Positions 20,356 to 31,196 of a stretch of DNA of 64,000 nucleotides are shown in pieces. The DNA is from Polaromonas sp. (GTDB taxonomy: Bacteria > Pseudomonadota > Gammaproteobacteria > Burkholderiales > Burkholderiaceae_C): NCBI GenBank assembly GCA_013297865.1, contig JAAFIP010000002.1:124001-188000 (forward strand), read 5' to 3'. A model generated the notes under the pieces. It was not told where the DNA came from, made no database searches, and saw only the letters and a program-made list of their open reading frames with translations. Both the position numbers and the translations under genes were made by a program. The first letter of the stretch is position 1. Each line of letters begins with the position of its first letter.

Positions 20356-21303
20356 ATGAATTTTGGCAAAGTGGCAGTGTTGTTTGGTGGTGCATCGGCA
20401 GAGCGCGAGGTTTCGCTCATGTCGGGCTCCGGCGTGCTCAAGGCGCTGCAGTCGCGCGGCGTGGATGCCCATGCCTTTGACCCGGCGCAGCGCGATCTCA
20501 GCGAGCTCAAACGCGATGGCTTTGCCCGCTGCTTCATTGCTCTGCACGGACGCTTTGGCGAAGACGGCACCGTGCAAGGCGCGCTCGAGCTGCTGGGCAT
20601 TCCCTACACCGGTTCTGGTGTGATGGCGTCGTCCATTGCTATGGACAAAGTGATGACCAAGCGGGTGTGGTTGGCAGAAGGTTTGCCAACGCCGAATTAC
20701 CGCCTGCTGCGCCGTGGTGACTACGATCGCAAAAAAGTGGTTGGCATTCCGGATGAGCTCGGCTTGCCCGTCATCGTCAAGCCAGTGCGCGAAGGCTCGT
20801 CCATTGGCGTGATGAAAGTTCAGGGTTACTCAGGCATGGTAGATGCCGTAGAGCAAGCCTCCAAGCTAGATGCTGATGTGCTGTGCGAGCAATTTATTGC
20901 AGGCGACGAGGTGACTTGCCCAGTGATGGGGAGCGGGGAAAGCGCCAGGGCCTTGCCTGTCATTCGCATTGTGGCTCCGGATGGAAATTACGATTATCAG
21001 AACAAGTACTTTGGCAACGATACAAAGTATGTATTACCTTGCGGCTTGCCCAGTGGTGAAGAGGCTGCCATCCAGGAAATCGCGCTGAAAGCTTACCGTG
21101 TGCTCGATTGCCGTGGTTGGGGCCGGATTGATGTGATGATTGATGCAAGCACTCGCAAACCCTATTTGCTGGAAATCAACACCTCGCCTGGTATGACCAG
21201 CCATTCGCTGGTTCCCATGTCTGCACGCGCTGCAGGCATGAGCTATGAAGAGCTGTGCGTGCATATTCTGAGCACGGCGACCTTGGAGCATGCCAAATCA
21301 TGA
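20356..21303 (+). CDS. ddl: D-alanine--D-alanine ligase
   Basis: [75 protein letters not shown]. Confidence 0.95.
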   Translation: MNFGKVAVLFGGASAEREVSLMSGSGVLKALQSRGVDAHAFDPAQRDLSELKRDGFARCFIALHGRFGEDGTVQGALELLGIPYTGSGVMASSIAMDKVMTKRVWLAEGLPTPNYRLLRRGDYDRKKVVGIPDELGLPVIVKPVREGSSIGVMKVQGYSGMVDAVEQASKLDADVLCEQFIAGDEVTCPVMGSGESARALPVIRIVAPDGNYDYQNKYFGNDTKYVLPCGLPSGEEAAIQEIALKAYRVLDCRGWGRIDVMIDASTRKPYLLEINTSPGMTSHSLVPMSARAAGMSYEELCVHILSTATLEHAKS

Positions 21304-22094
21304 GCCAAACCATGCCCACCCCCATCGACGTGCGGCTGATGAATATCAGCGCTGCAGTGCTGGGCGTGGGGGTATGCGTGGCGGCTTTGGCGGGAGTGGC
21401 CTGGTGGGCCGTGCGCCATCCTTCATTTGCCATCGCACGCATTGTGGTGCAGGGCGACACGTTGCACAACAACGAGGTCACCTTGCGCGCCAATGTGGCG
21501 CCACGCCTCAAAGGCAATTTTTTCACTCTGGATCTGGCCCAGGCGCGTGCGGCTTTTGAAGCAGTGCCCTGGGTGCGCAAGGCGGTCGTGCGCCGTGAGT
21601 TCCCCAACCGTTTACGCGTGATTCTGGAAGAGCACCGCAGTGCGGGCTATTGGGGCGCTGACAGTGAATCGCGCCTGGTCAACACGATGGGTGAAGTATT
21701 TGAGGCCAACGCAGGTGATGCAGAGATTGAGGATTTGCCGCGCTTGATCGGGCCTGATGGCCAGGGTGCGCAGGTGCTGGAGGTCTATCGCAGCCTGAAC
21801 GCACTGTTTACGCCGCTGGACGCAGCGATTGAAGAGCTGGAGCTGACGGGGCGCGGTGGCTGGCGCATGCTGCTCGATGGGGGTGCGGTGATCGAGATAG
21901 GGCGCGGTACACCCAAAGAACTCACAGACCGGGTGCAGCGTTTCACCAGCACCTTCACCCAGGTGCTGGCAGCTTACCAGCGCGCAGGGCTGGACCGCGT
22001 GGAGTCAGTGGATTTACGGCACAACGCGGGCTACGCCATCCGATTGCGCGGTGTGACCACCGTGGTGATGGCACCCGGCGTGGACAAAAAATAG
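21300..22094 (+). CDS. ftsQ: Cell division protein FtsQ
   Basis: TM plus POTRA-like region [24 protein letters not shown]; between ddl and ftsA. The preferred start is ATG at 21300. Confidence 0.93.
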   Translation: MSQTMPTPIDVRLMNISAAVLGVGVCVAALAGVAWWAVRHPSFAIARIVVQGDTLHNNEVTLRANVAPRLKGNFFTLDLAQARAAFEAVPWVRKAVVRREFPNRLRVILEEHRSAGYWGADSESRLVNTMGEVFEANAGDAEIEDLPRLIGPDGQGAQVLEVYRSLNALFTPLDAAIEELELTGRGGWRMLLDGGAVIEIGRGTPKELTDRVQRFTSTFTQVLAAYQRAGLDRVESVDLRHNAGYAIRLRGVTTVVMAPGVDKK

Positions 22095-22103
22095 AGGCAC
22101 ATC

Positions 22104-23333
22104 ATGGCAAAAGACTATAAAGATTTGGTAGTGGGTTTGGACATTGGCACCTCCAAAGTGATGGTGGTAGTGGCCGAAGTCATGCCCGGCGGGGAGCTGA
22201 AATTGGCAGGCCTGGGCATTGCGCCCAGCAACGGGCTCAAGCGTGGCGTGGTGGTGAATATCGATGCCACGGTGCAGAGCATCCAGCAGGCCCTCAAGGA
22301 AGCCGAGTTGATGGCCGACTGCAAGATCACCCGTGTCTACACAGGCATCACGGGCAGCCATATTCGCGGCATCAACTCCAGCGGCATGGTGGCAGTGAAA
22401 GACCGCGAAGTGACGCCAGCAGATGTGGCAAGGGTGGTAGAGACTGCCAAGGCGATCAATATCTCCAACGACCAGCGCTTGCTGCTGGTGGAGCCGCAGG
22501 AGTTTGTGATCGACGGCCAGGACGTGCGCGAGCCCATCGGCATGAGCGGCTTGCGGCTTGAAGCCAAGGTGCATATCGTGACAGGGGCACAGAGCGCGGC
22601 TGAAAACATCATCAAATGCGTGCGCCGCTGCGGCCTGGAAGTAGAGCAGTTGATGCTCAACCCCCATGCCTCCAGCCAGGCGGTGTTGACGGACGACGAA
22701 AAAGAGCTCGGTGTTGCGATGGTGGACATCGGCGCTGGCACTACTGATGTGGCCATTTTCACGGGCGGCGCGATTCGCCACACGGCGGTGATTCCGATTG
22801 CTGGCGATTTGATCACCAGCGACATCGCCATGGCGCTGCGCACGCCTACCAAGGATGCAGAAGACATCAAAGTGGAAAGCGGCTGCGCCAAGCAACTGCT
22901 GGCTGACCCCCAGACCCAGGTGGAAGTGCCTGGCTTGGGTGACCGGGGCCCGCGCATGCTGGGCAAACAGGCCCTGTCGGGTGTGATTGAGCCGCGTGTG
23001 GAAGAGATTTACTCGCTGGTGCAGCAGGTGATCCGCGAATCGGGCTATGAAGAGATGCTGTCATCTGGCATTGTGATCACCGGCGGCAGCGCGGTGATGA
23101 CCGGCATGATTGAGTTGGGCGAGGATATTTTTCTCAAGCCAGTGCGCCGGGGGCTGCCGCAGTACAGCAGCGCCCTGTCTGACATGGTGGCCCAGCCACG
23201 CGCAGCCACGGTGATGGGCCTGCTGGAAGAAGCGCGCCTGGCCCGCTTGCGTGGTTTCAAGGTGGCGCAAAAAAGCGGCTCGGTGAAAACAGCTTTTGGC
23301 CGGTTCAAGGATTTTGTGGTGGGGAATTTCTAA
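22104..23333 (+). CDS. ftsA: Cell division protein FtsA
   Basis: VGLDIGTSKVMVVVAEV..., VDIGAGTTDVAIF, GIVITGGSAVMTGM. Confidence 0.96.
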   Translation: MAKDYKDLVVGLDIGTSKVMVVVAEVMPGGELKLAGLGIAPSNGLKRGVVVNIDATVQSIQQALKEAELMADCKITRVYTGITGSHIRGINSSGMVAVKDREVTPADVARVVETAKAINISNDQRLLLVEPQEFVIDGQDVREPIGMSGLRLEAKVHIVTGAQSAAENIIKCVRRCGLEVEQLMLNPHASSQAVLTDDEKELGVAMVDIGAGTTDVAIFTGGAIRHTAVIPIAGDLITSDIAMALRTPTKDAEDIKVESGCAKQLLADPQTQVEVPGLGDRGPRMLGKQALSGVIEPRVEEIYSLVQQVIRESGYEEMLSSGIVITGGSAVMTGMIELGEDIFLKPVRRGLPQYSSALSDMVAQPRAATVMGLLEEARLARLRGFKVAQKSGSVKTAFGRFKDFVVGNF

Positions 23334-23487
23334 CATGTTCAAGAAACTCTACATGGCGCGTGGAAGTCCACCCCGATGGCCGGGCGCAGGTCCAGGCAGG
23401 ATGGATAGTTCATGAGTATCAACAATACAAGAAATCAGTAATTTTCGGCAACTGCAATAAACCAGTAAAAATTGAAGGAGAGTTCAA

Positions 23488-24720
23488 ATGGGTATCGAAA
23501 TGATCGAAGTCGAAGAGTTCAATCTCGGCACACAAATCAAAGTCATCGGCGTGGGCGGCGGCGGCGGTAACGCGGTAGAGCACATGATTGCACGCAGCGT
23601 GCAGGGCGTGGAGTTCATTACCGCCAACACCGATGCGCAGGCACTCTCGCGCAGCGCGGCGCACAAGACCATCCAGCTGGGCACCAGCGGCCTGGGCGCG
23701 GGCAGCAAGCCTGACAAAGGCCGTGAATCTGCACAGAGCGCAGAAGACGAAATCCGCACGGCCATCGACGGCGCGCACATGCTGTTCATCACCGCGGGCA
23801 TGGGTGGCGGCACAGGCACGGGCGCAGCGCCAGTGATTGCCCGCATCGCCAAGGAAATGGGTATCCTGACCGTAGGCGTGGTGACCAAGCCATTCGAGTG
23901 GGAAGGTGGCCGCCGCATGACCAATGCCGACAATGGCCTGGCCGAGCTGGAAGCCAACGTGGATTCGCTGATCGTGGTGCTCAATGAAAAGCTGCTCGAG
24001 GTGTTGGGCGACGACATTACCCAGGACGAGGCTTTTGCCCATGCCAACGACGTGCTGAAAAACGCTGTCGGCGGTATTGCCGAGATCATCAATGTGCCCG
24101 GGCATGTCAACGTGGACTTCGAAGACGTGCGCACCGTGATGGGTGAGCCTGGTAAGGCCATGATGGGCACGGCAGCCGCCAGCGGCCCTGACCGCGCCCG
24201 TATCGCTGCCGAGCAGGCCGTTGCCTGTCCGCTGCTCGAGGGCATTGACCTCTCGGGCGCCAAGGGCGTGCTGGTGCTGATCACGGCGGCCAAAGGCTCG
24301 CTCAAGCTCAGCGAGTCGAAGCTGGCGATGAATACCATCCGTGCCTATGCTTCGCCCGAGGCGCATGTCATCTATGGCACCGCCTACGATGACAATCTGG
24401 GTGAAGACATCCGCGTGACGGTGGTCGCCACTGGCCTCAGCCGTCAAGGCATGCGCCGTACAGCGCCTCCGCTGCAGGTGCTGCGCACAGGCACCGACAA
24501 CGTGCCTTTCCATGTGCCTACAGTCAATAACGTGGTCGGTCAAAGCCCTGCCGCGGCTGGTGCAGGCATGGCTGCTGCCCAGCCTGATTACAACGGCATG
24601 GCAGTCCCCAGCGTGTGGCGCACCAACCGCACCCAGGCCGCTGCCAAAGTCGATGCCCTGTCTTCTGGCGGCATGGATGACTTTGAAATTCCGGCCTTTT
24701 TGCGCAAACAGGCCGATTAA
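23488..24720 (+). CDS. ftsZ: Cell division protein FtsZ
   Basis: KVIGVGGGGGNAVEHM, GMGGGTGTGAAPV tubulin signature; C-terminal DDFEIPAFLRKQ. Confidence 0.98.
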   Translation: MGIEMIEVEEFNLGTQIKVIGVGGGGGNAVEHMIARSVQGVEFITANTDAQALSRSAAHKTIQLGTSGLGAGSKPDKGRESAQSAEDEIRTAIDGAHMLFITAGMGGGTGTGAAPVIARIAKEMGILTVGVVTKPFEWEGGRRMTNADNGLAELEANVDSLIVVLNEKLLEVLGDDITQDEAFAHANDVLKNAVGGIAEIINVPGHVNVDFEDVRTVMGEPGKAMMGTAAASGPDRARIAAEQAVACPLLEGIDLSGAKGVLVLITAAKGSLKLSESKLAMNTIRAYASPEAHVIYGTAYDDNLGEDIRVTVVATGLSRQGMRRTAPPLQVLRTGTDNVPFHVPTVNNVVGQSPAAAGAGMAAAQPDYNGMAVPSVWRTNRTQAAAKVDALSSGGMDDFEIPAFLRKQAD

Positions 24721-24742
24721 TTACGCGGCTTTCACCTTATGG

Positions 24743-24774
24743 AAAGCCCTTGGGTCTAACTCAAGGGCTTTTTT
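24743..24774 (+). terminator. Rho-independent terminator after ftsZ
   Basis: AAAGCCCTTGGGTCTAACTCAAGGGCTTTTTT. Confidence 0.85.
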
Positions 24775-24798
24775 CATAGTCCAGCATAAAATATCTAC

Positions 24799-25722
24799 GT
24801 GTTACAACAAAGAACCCTCAAGTCACTCACCAAAGCCGTTGGCGTGGGCGTGCACAGCGGCCAGCGTGTGGAGTTGACGCTGCGACCTGCCCAGCCTGAC
24901 ACCGGTATTGTGTTTCGCCGCGTGGATCTGCCTGAGCCAGTAGACATCCCGGTGTCTGCCCTGTCGGTGTCAGACACCCGCATGGCCACCACGGTCACCG
25001 CCAGCGGCACCAAGGTGCAAACCATTGAGCATTTCATGTCTGCCTGCTCGGGCCTGGGTATAGACAATCTGTATGTGGACATTACGGCAGAAGAGGTGCC
25101 CATTCTCGATGGATCGGCAGCTTCTTACGTCTTTCTTCTGCAAAGTGCGGGCATCACCTTGCAAAACGCGCCCAAACGTTTTATCCGCTTGCTGAAAACT
25201 GTAGAAATTCGGCAAGGCGAGGGTGTGCAGACGAAATGGGCGCGACTGGAGCCGCATGAAGGCTACAAATTGGGGTTCGAGATCGAGTTTGACCACCCGG
25301 CAGTGGATTCGACAGGCCAGCGTGTCGAGTTTGATATGGCCACGGGTAACTACAGCAGGGACATTGCACGGGCACGCACCTTTGGTTTTACCCGTGATGT
25401 AGAGGCCATGCGTGCCAACGGCCTGGCTCTCGGCGGCGGTCTGGACAATGCCATCGTGATGGACGACTACAAAGTACTCAACAGCGATGGTCTGCGCTAT
25501 GACGATGAATTTGCCAAACACAAAATTCTGGACGCCATGGGCGATCTGTATTGCCTGGGCAAACCGCTGCTTGCGGCTTACTCGGCGTTTCGTTCAGGCC
25601 ATGCCTTGAATAACCTGTTGTTGCGTGAACTGCTCTCGCGTACAGATGCGTACGAGGTGGTCAGTTTTGAAGACGAACGCCGTGCGCCTGCTGGTTTTGC
25701 CCAGCTGGCACGCGCGTGGTAG
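24799..25722 (+). CDS. lpxC: UDP-3-O-acyl-N-acetylglucosamine deacetylase LpxC
   Basis: [55 protein letters not shown] start. Confidence 0.96.
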   Translation: MLQQRTLKSLTKAVGVGVHSGQRVELTLRPAQPDTGIVFRRVDLPEPVDIPVSALSVSDTRMATTVTASGTKVQTIEHFMSACSGLGIDNLYVDITAEEVPILDGSAASYVFLLQSAGITLQNAPKRFIRLLKTVEIRQGEGVQTKWARLEPHEGYKLGFEIEFDHPAVDSTGQRVEFDMATGNYSRDIARARTFGFTRDVEAMRANGLALGGGLDNAIVMDDYKVLNSDGLRYDDEFAKHKILDAMGDLYCLGKPLLAAYSAFRSGHALNNLLLRELLSRTDAYEVVSFEDERRAPAGFAQLARAW

Positions 25723-25743
25723 CCATGAATTGAGACAGCGATA

Positions 25744-27309
25744 GTGGCACCATCCAACAAACCTGTCAGCAATGCACCTGCGCAACAAGCCAGACTGATT
25801 TTGCAAGACCCCCGCGCCGGGGAAGAGGCGCAGATGCCTGCCCTGCGTCTGAGCAAAGAGCTGGCACCGCTGACAGAATCCGGGCTGGACCGTGACACAG
25901 CCCAGCAAACCTGGCAGGCACTGCAGCTCAAACCCGAAGAAGTCATTGCACAGCGCCTGGAGCTCGTGCAAGCCAATGCGAAGGCACAGGCGGCCACCAA
26001 ACTGGCCGATGCGGCACGCGCCGAGGTGGTTCAGCTGCAGGCCAAACTGCGGATGCAAGAGGAGACCCGCTGGCAGCATCCTGCCGTCTATGGGGCGGGT
26101 GCCGCCTTGGTGGGGCTGGGCTGGTTGTGGTTATCCGAGCGCAAAAAACGTGTGGCTGCCCAAGAGCAGACGGCCCTTTTGCTGGACGAACACAACAGCG
26201 TACTGGCCATGCCAGAAGGGCCCACGTCGTCGGGACAGCCTGTAGCTGAGTCCGAGCCTGTATTCAAGCCCCATGAGCGCTCAGTGGAAGCGTTGATATA
26301 CAAAGACCCGATTGCGCAGTCTATCTCCCAAGAAGATCTGCTGCCCTATCAGCCAGAAGAAACGGCCCCACAGTTGCCTGAGCGCCCAGCCGCTGCCGTG
26401 CCATGGTGGAAGCGTTTGGGACGCAAAAAAGCAGCGCGCGGACTGCTCACTGACGACTCCCAGCCGTCGCTTCCCGAGGTTTCCTACCTCAGCGCCTCCA
26501 GTTTTTCGTCTCAGCAGACCTTGCACGATGGGGATGATGCTTTGGCTGAGTTGGAACATATAGAGCTTCACGAGGAGCAGAACTACGATCCCACCGTCGC
26601 CAATCTGGAGTTGCTGACCCAGACACGCATCAGGCCCGCTTCCAGCGAAGATGCCATGGGTCACCTGCTGGAGGTGCGCATGGCGGTACAGGCCCTGGGT
26701 GTGCTCGAGCAGCCGCATGCTGCGCAGAAGCTGCTGCTGGAGCATATCGATGCAGTGCCCAACACCTGCGCCTGGGCTTACATGCAGTACCTTGATCTGG
26801 CTTCCCAGCAGGGCCACCGTGACGCCTTTGAGAGCATGCGCAAGCGCTATCGCCTGCAGTTCAACCGACTGGCCCCCTACTGGGGCGAGCCCAACACCAC
26901 CGTGCAGGGCATAGAAAACTATGACAGGCCCATGGCAGAGCTGTGCGCGGCCTGGAGTTCGCATGAGCGCGCCCGCACGCTGATTGCGACCTGGTTGCTG
27001 GGCACCTTGCATTCGCGCAGATTGTTCCAGCTGCCGGCTTATCACGACTTGCTTGATCTGTACGAGATGCTCGAGTTCTATGATGACGAAGGCTATAACG
27101 CGCAGGATTTTGTACCTACGGTGAGTTTGCTGGATCTGGACTATGAGTTTGCTGTGGAGGTGGAGCTGGATGTCCAGCCCGAGCAGGAAGCCATCCGCGC
27201 CATACCGGCCATTAAAACCGGGGATTTTGCGGTGGATTTCAACATTGCGCAAAATCTGACCCAGCCCGGCACCTTGACGGCTACCCCTGCGCCACCACCC
27301 CAGCGCTGA
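25744..27309 (+). CDS. Conserved hypothetical protein, single TM (FimV-like architecture suspected)
   Basis: Long ORF with GTG start; coiled-coil N-terminus, one TM helix (AVYGAGAALVGLGWLWLSERKKR), helical-repeat-like C-terminal region. Family not recognised with certainty. Confidence 0.6.
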   Translation: MAPSNKPVSNAPAQQARLILQDPRAGEEAQMPALRLSKELAPLTESGLDRDTAQQTWQALQLKPEEVIAQRLELVQANAKAQAATKLADAARAEVVQLQAKLRMQEETRWQHPAVYGAGAALVGLGWLWLSERKKRVAAQEQTALLLDEHNSVLAMPEGPTSSGQPVAESEPVFKPHERSVEALIYKDPIAQSISQEDLLPYQPEETAPQLPERPAAAVPWWKRLGRKKAARGLLTDDSQPSLPEVSYLSASSFSSQQTLHDGDDALAELEHIELHEEQNYDPTVANLELLTQTRIRPASSEDAMGHLLEVRMAVQALGVLEQPHAAQKLLLEHIDAVPNTCAWAYMQYLDLASQQGHRDAFESMRKRYRLQFNRLAPYWGEPNTTVQGIENYDRPMAELCAAWSSHERARTLIATWLLGTLHSRRLFQLPAYHDLLDLYEMLEFYDDEGYNAQDFVPTVSLLDLDYEFAVEVELDVQPEQEAIRAIPAIKTGDFAVDFNIAQNLTQPGTLTATPAPPPQR

Positions 27310-27347
27310 CGTCAACCTGCCATCCCCCCATTTGTTAGACACTTTGC

Positions 27348-29405
27348 ATGTACGTATTATTTGAAGAAGGTGGCAAGTTCCTTGCCGGCCGGGTACTGTC
27401 GCAGGCCGAGGTCTCCTTGCAGCTGGAGCTGGACTCTGGCAAGCGCGTCAAGCTCAAGTCTGCGCTGGCTTTGCTTTTTTTCGACAAACCGCAGCCATCC
27501 GACCTGCTCACAAGCGCCAGCGCACTGGCGCTGACGATGGATGTCAATCTGGCCTGGGAATTTGCCACGGATGAGGAGTTTGGCTTTGCAGACCTGGCGC
27601 GTGACTATTTCAGCGCGCAGGCCAGCACTGTAGAGCAGGCGGCAGCCTTGATGTGCCTGTTCAATGCACCCCATTATTTTCGCCGCGCAGGCAAGGGACG
27701 CTTCAAGAAAGCCAGCGCCGAGATTGTGCAGCAGGCCTTGGCAGCGATCGAGAAAAAGAAGGCCGTGCTAGCCCAGATCAGCACCTGGGCGGCAGAACTT
27801 GCCGCAGGCAGCACCCCACAGGCAGTACGCGATCAGCTGTACAAAATTCTGTTCAAACCTGATAAAAATGCACCCGAGTACAAGGCGGTGGTAGAGGCCT
27901 CCCGTGCCACACAAACCGCGCCACTCGAGCTGCTGAAAAAAGCCGGTGCCATTGGGTCGGCATACCAGTTTCATTGGCAAAGATTTCTGTTTGACCAGTT
28001 TCCCAAAGGCGTGGGTTTCCCGCATCTGGAGGCCCCTGCCATCAAGGACGAGCTGCCACTGGCCACGGTACAGGCCTTTTCGATTGACGACAGCCAGACC
28101 ACGGAGATTGACGATGCGCTCAGTGTGCAGGGTCTGGGTTCGGCAGAGATCGTGGTGGGCATCCACATTGCAGCGCCCGCGCTGGCGGTGCATGCGCACA
28201 GCGCGGTGGACAAGGTAGCGCGTGACAGGCTGTCTACGGTATACATGCCGGGCCACAAAATCACCATGTTGCCGGATGCGGTAGTGCAAAACTACACCCT
28301 GGCCCAAGGCCGTGATTGCCCTGCGGTGTCGCTGTATGTCACGGTGGATGCCAGTACGCTGGCCATCAAGGCATCCCGCACAGTGCTCGAGCGCGTGCCG
28401 ATTATTGCCAATTTGCGGCACGACGTGATTGACACGGAGGTCACTGAGCAAGCGCTTGCCGATGTGGCGGCATGGAAGCTGCAGCCCGGCCTGACGCCGG
28501 TGGCGCTGCGCGAGCCACTGGCTTTTCTCTATCGCCTGGCCGTGCACTTGAAAGCGCAGCGCGAGCAGGTTCGCGGCAAGCCTGAAACCTTCAATCGTCC
28601 GGATTACAACTTCCATGTGGCTGCCGACCAGGGCAGTCTGCAAGGTGACGAGCCTGTGGACATCAGTGTGCGCCGCCGGGGCGCGCCGCTGGATTTGATG
28701 GTGGCAGAGGCGATGATTCTGGCCAATAGCACCTGGGGTCAGTGGTTAGCCAGTCTGGGAGTGCCTGCCATCTACCGCAGCCAGGCCAGCCTGGCGCCGG
28801 GTGTCAAGGTGCGCATGGGTACCAAAGCGCTGCCCCACGCAGGCATTGGCGTGCCCAGTTATGCATGGAGTACGTCGCCGCTGCGCCGCTATACCGATCT
28901 GGTCAACCAATGGCAGATCATCGCCTGTGCGCGCCACGGCAGCACGGCAGCGCTGGCGGCACCCTTTAAACCCAAGGACGCAGAGCTGTTTGGCATCATT
29001 TCCAGTTTTGATGCGGCCTACACCGCCTACAACGGCTTCCAAAATGGCATGGAACGCTATTGGACGCTGCAATATGTCAAACAGCGCGGTATCAGTGACC
29101 TGGCGGGCGTGGTGTTCAAAGAGGGTATGGTGCGCGCAGATGACATCCCGCTGGTGCTGCCCGTCGTAGGCACCATGGATTTACCCCGCGGCTCCAAAGT
29201 CAGGTTCAAGCTCGGTGAGATCGACTTCATGACCCTGGATATCTCGGGCACCCTGCTGGAGCGGCTGGATGCACCACTGCCTGCGCAGGAGGCAGAGACC
29301 GAAGACGATGAAGACATGGCGGGGCCGATTGCCATTGCCCTGGATGTAAATGATGCACAAACAGGTGACCAAAGCCCTGCGATTGGCGATAATCAGGCTC
29401 CGTGA
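27348..29405 (+). CDS. Ribonuclease II/R (RNB domain) family protein
   Basis: FSIDDSQTTEIDDALSV, GIHIAAPALAV, RRYTDLVNQWQI: RNB catalytic motifs. Confidence 0.9.
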   Translation: MYVLFEEGGKFLAGRVLSQAEVSLQLELDSGKRVKLKSALALLFFDKPQPSDLLTSASALALTMDVNLAWEFATDEEFGFADLARDYFSAQASTVEQAAALMCLFNAPHYFRRAGKGRFKKASAEIVQQALAAIEKKKAVLAQISTWAAELAAGSTPQAVRDQLYKILFKPDKNAPEYKAVVEASRATQTAPLELLKKAGAIGSAYQFHWQRFLFDQFPKGVGFPHLEAPAIKDELPLATVQAFSIDDSQTTEIDDALSVQGLGSAEIVVGIHIAAPALAVHAHSAVDKVARDRLSTVYMPGHKITMLPDAVVQNYTLAQGRDCPAVSLYVTVDASTLAIKASRTVLERVPIIANLRHDVIDTEVTEQALADVAAWKLQPGLTPVALREPLAFLYRLAVHLKAQREQVRGKPETFNRPDYNFHVAADQGSLQGDEPVDISVRRRGAPLDLMVAEAMILANSTWGQWLASLGVPAIYRSQASLAPGVKVRMGTKALPHAGIGVPSYAWSTSPLRRYTDLVNQWQIIACARHGSTAALAAPFKPKDAELFGIISSFDAAYTAYNGFQNGMERYWTLQYVKQRGISDLAGVVFKEGMVRADDIPLVLPVVGTMDLPRGSKVRFKLGEIDFMTLDISGTLLERLDAPLPAQEAETEDDEDMAGPIAIALDVNDAQTGDQSPAIGDNQAP

Positions 29406-30259
29406 AGTTCTTTCAAAACCTCAGTACCCTGTCTATAGCGCTTGGTGTGTCTGTTTTAGTGCACGCAGCCTTGCTGACTGTGCGTTTTGTAGACCCAGAG
29501 CGATTTAACCGCATCTTCCAGGACACGCCGCTGGAGGTGATTCTGGTCAATGCAAAATCGACAGAGCGGCCAGAAAAGGCCAAAGCGATTGCCCAGGCTT
29601 CGCTGGCCGGGGGCGGTGATGCTGACAAGGGGCGTGCCACTACACCCCTGCCGCCCAGCGCGCTGAGCGAAGTTGGCGACGCAACGGAAGACGCCCAGCG
29701 CAAGCTGGAAGCCTTGCATGAGCAGCAGACCATGCTGCTGGCACAGATCAAACAAAGGCTTGCTTCGCTGCCACCGCCCGATCCCAAGGTCGCTGCTGCC
29801 AACTCCGAAGCCTCAGCGCAGGAAGAAAAGCGGCGCCAGTTGATGCGCCTGCTGGCCGAGATTGAAAAGCGCATCAACGAGGAAAATGCACGCCCTAAAA
29901 AGCGCTACATCAGCCCGGCGACCCGTGAAGAGGTCTATGCGGTGTATTACGACAGTCTGCGCCAGAAAATTGAAGAGCGCGGGACGCAGAATTTTCCTGA
30001 GGTGGCCGGCAACAAGCTCTACGGCGAGCTCACCATGATCGTCACGGTGAATTTTGATGGGCGTGTACTGGAGACCCAGGTGGTAGAGACCTCAGGTAAT
30101 CTGACTTTGGACCGGCGTGCCCAGACGATTGTGAAAAATGCAGGTCCGTTCGGGCGTTTCAACGATGGCATGCGGGCCAAAGCTGACCAGATCGTGGTGG
30201 TGTCGCGCTTCAAGTTCACCCGCGATGAGACGCTGGAAACCAAGTTGACATCGCGCTAA
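29402..30259 (+). CDS. TonB-like energy transducer protein
   Basis: N-terminal TM helix (LGVSVLVHAALLTVRF), charged linker, TonB C-terminal-like domain (GELTMIVTVNFDGRVLETQVVETSGNLTLDRRAQTIVKNAGPFGRF). Confidence 0.8.
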   Translation: MKFFQNLSTLSIALGVSVLVHAALLTVRFVDPERFNRIFQDTPLEVILVNAKSTERPEKAKAIAQASLAGGGDADKGRATTPLPPSALSEVGDATEDAQRKLEALHEQQTMLLAQIKQRLASLPPPDPKVAAANSEASAQEEKRRQLMRLLAEIEKRINEENARPKKRYISPATREEVYAVYYDSLRQKIEERGTQNFPEVAGNKLYGELTMIVTVNFDGRVLETQVVETSGNLTLDRRAQTIVKNAGPFGRFNDGMRAKADQIVVVSRFKFTRDETLETKLTSR

Positions 30260-30263
30260 GCCT

Positions 30264-31001
30264 ATGTGGTTGCGTCAAGCGTTTGCCCGTTGGTGTGTGC
30301 TGTTGCTGGTGGCCGTGGTGGCTCTTCAATTGTTTTTTGTGCTGCGCATCGCCTGCATGGTGGTGATAGATCCCCAATCAACGGCATTTGAGCGTTCAGA
30401 AGCCTGGCGCGTACTGACCGAGCCGGATAAGCCTTTCGCATGGCGTCAGCAGTGGGTGGATTATGACGAGCTGTCAGACCATCTCAAGCGCGCCGTGATT
30501 GCCAGCGAAGACAGCGACTTCAGCTACCACGATGGCGTGGAATGGGAGGCGATTGAAAAGGCCTGGCAAAAAAACGCCAAGGCCGAGCAGCAAGCAGTCA
30601 GAAAAAGCCGCACCGGCAAACCCAGACCACCCAAAATCATCGGCGGCTCCACCATCACCCAGCAGTTGGCCAAAAACCTGTTTCTATCCGGCGAGCGCAC
30701 TTTGCTGCGCAAAGCCCAGGAGTTCATGCTGACGCTTACGCTGGAGCTGCTGCTGCCCAAGCAGCGCATTCTGGAAATCTATCTCAATAGCGTCGAGTGG
30801 GGCGAGGGCGTTTTTGGTGCCGAGGCCGCAGCGCAACACTATTTTCGCAAAAGCGCTGACAAGCTCAGTGCCTACGAGGCTGCGCGCTTGGCCGTCATGC
30901 TGCCGCGCCCGAAGTTTTTTGAAAAAATACCGCAATCGGCCTACCTGAACGCGCGAGCACAGACCATTGTGGCGCGCATGGCCGATGCCGAGTTGCCTTA
31001 G
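30264..31001 (+). CDS. mtgA: Monofunctional biosynthetic peptidoglycan transglycosylase
   Basis: AVIASEDSDFSYHDGVEWEAIEKAW, GGSTITQQLAKNLFLSGERTLLRKAQEF, ILEIYLNSVEWGEGVFGAEAAA (GT51 motifs). Confidence 0.95.
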   Translation: MWLRQAFARWCVLLLVAVVALQLFFVLRIACMVVIDPQSTAFERSEAWRVLTEPDKPFAWRQQWVDYDELSDHLKRAVIASEDSDFSYHDGVEWEAIEKAWQKNAKAEQQAVRKSRTGKPRPPKIIGGSTITQQLAKNLFLSGERTLLRKAQEFMLTLTLELLLPKQRILEIYLNSVEWGEGVFGAEAAAQHYFRKSADKLSAYEAARLAVMLPRPKFFEKIPQSAYLNARAQTIVARMADAELP

Positions 31002-31089
31002 AGCAGGGCATCAGGCTGCCAGCGGCCCCAGACTCTGGGCTGCATGGCGGCCCGCATGCGCAAACAGTGTGGTTTTGGAAGGCTTTTAG

Positions 31090-31138
31090 GCCTGCAGGCC
31101 AATAGAATATCGCGGGAGCAGCTATATAAATAATAGCA
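31090..31138 (+). repeat. 49-bp interspersed repeat, copy D (intergenic, mtgA-tldD)
   Basis: GCCTGCAGGCCAATAGAATATCGCGGGAGCAGCTATATAAATAATAGCA. Confidence 0.88.
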
Positions 31139-31196
31139 TTTAGTGCCATTCATGCCTCCCGCGCACAAAGCGCTGGGGTGGCCTACAATGGATTGC

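Noticed and set aside
23334-23487. Possible gene remnant between ftsA and ftsZ (frame reading WRVEVHPDGRAQVQAGWIVHEYQQYKKSVIFGN)
   Set aside because: No start codon in that frame, no recognisable family, too short; most likely just the ftsZ leader.
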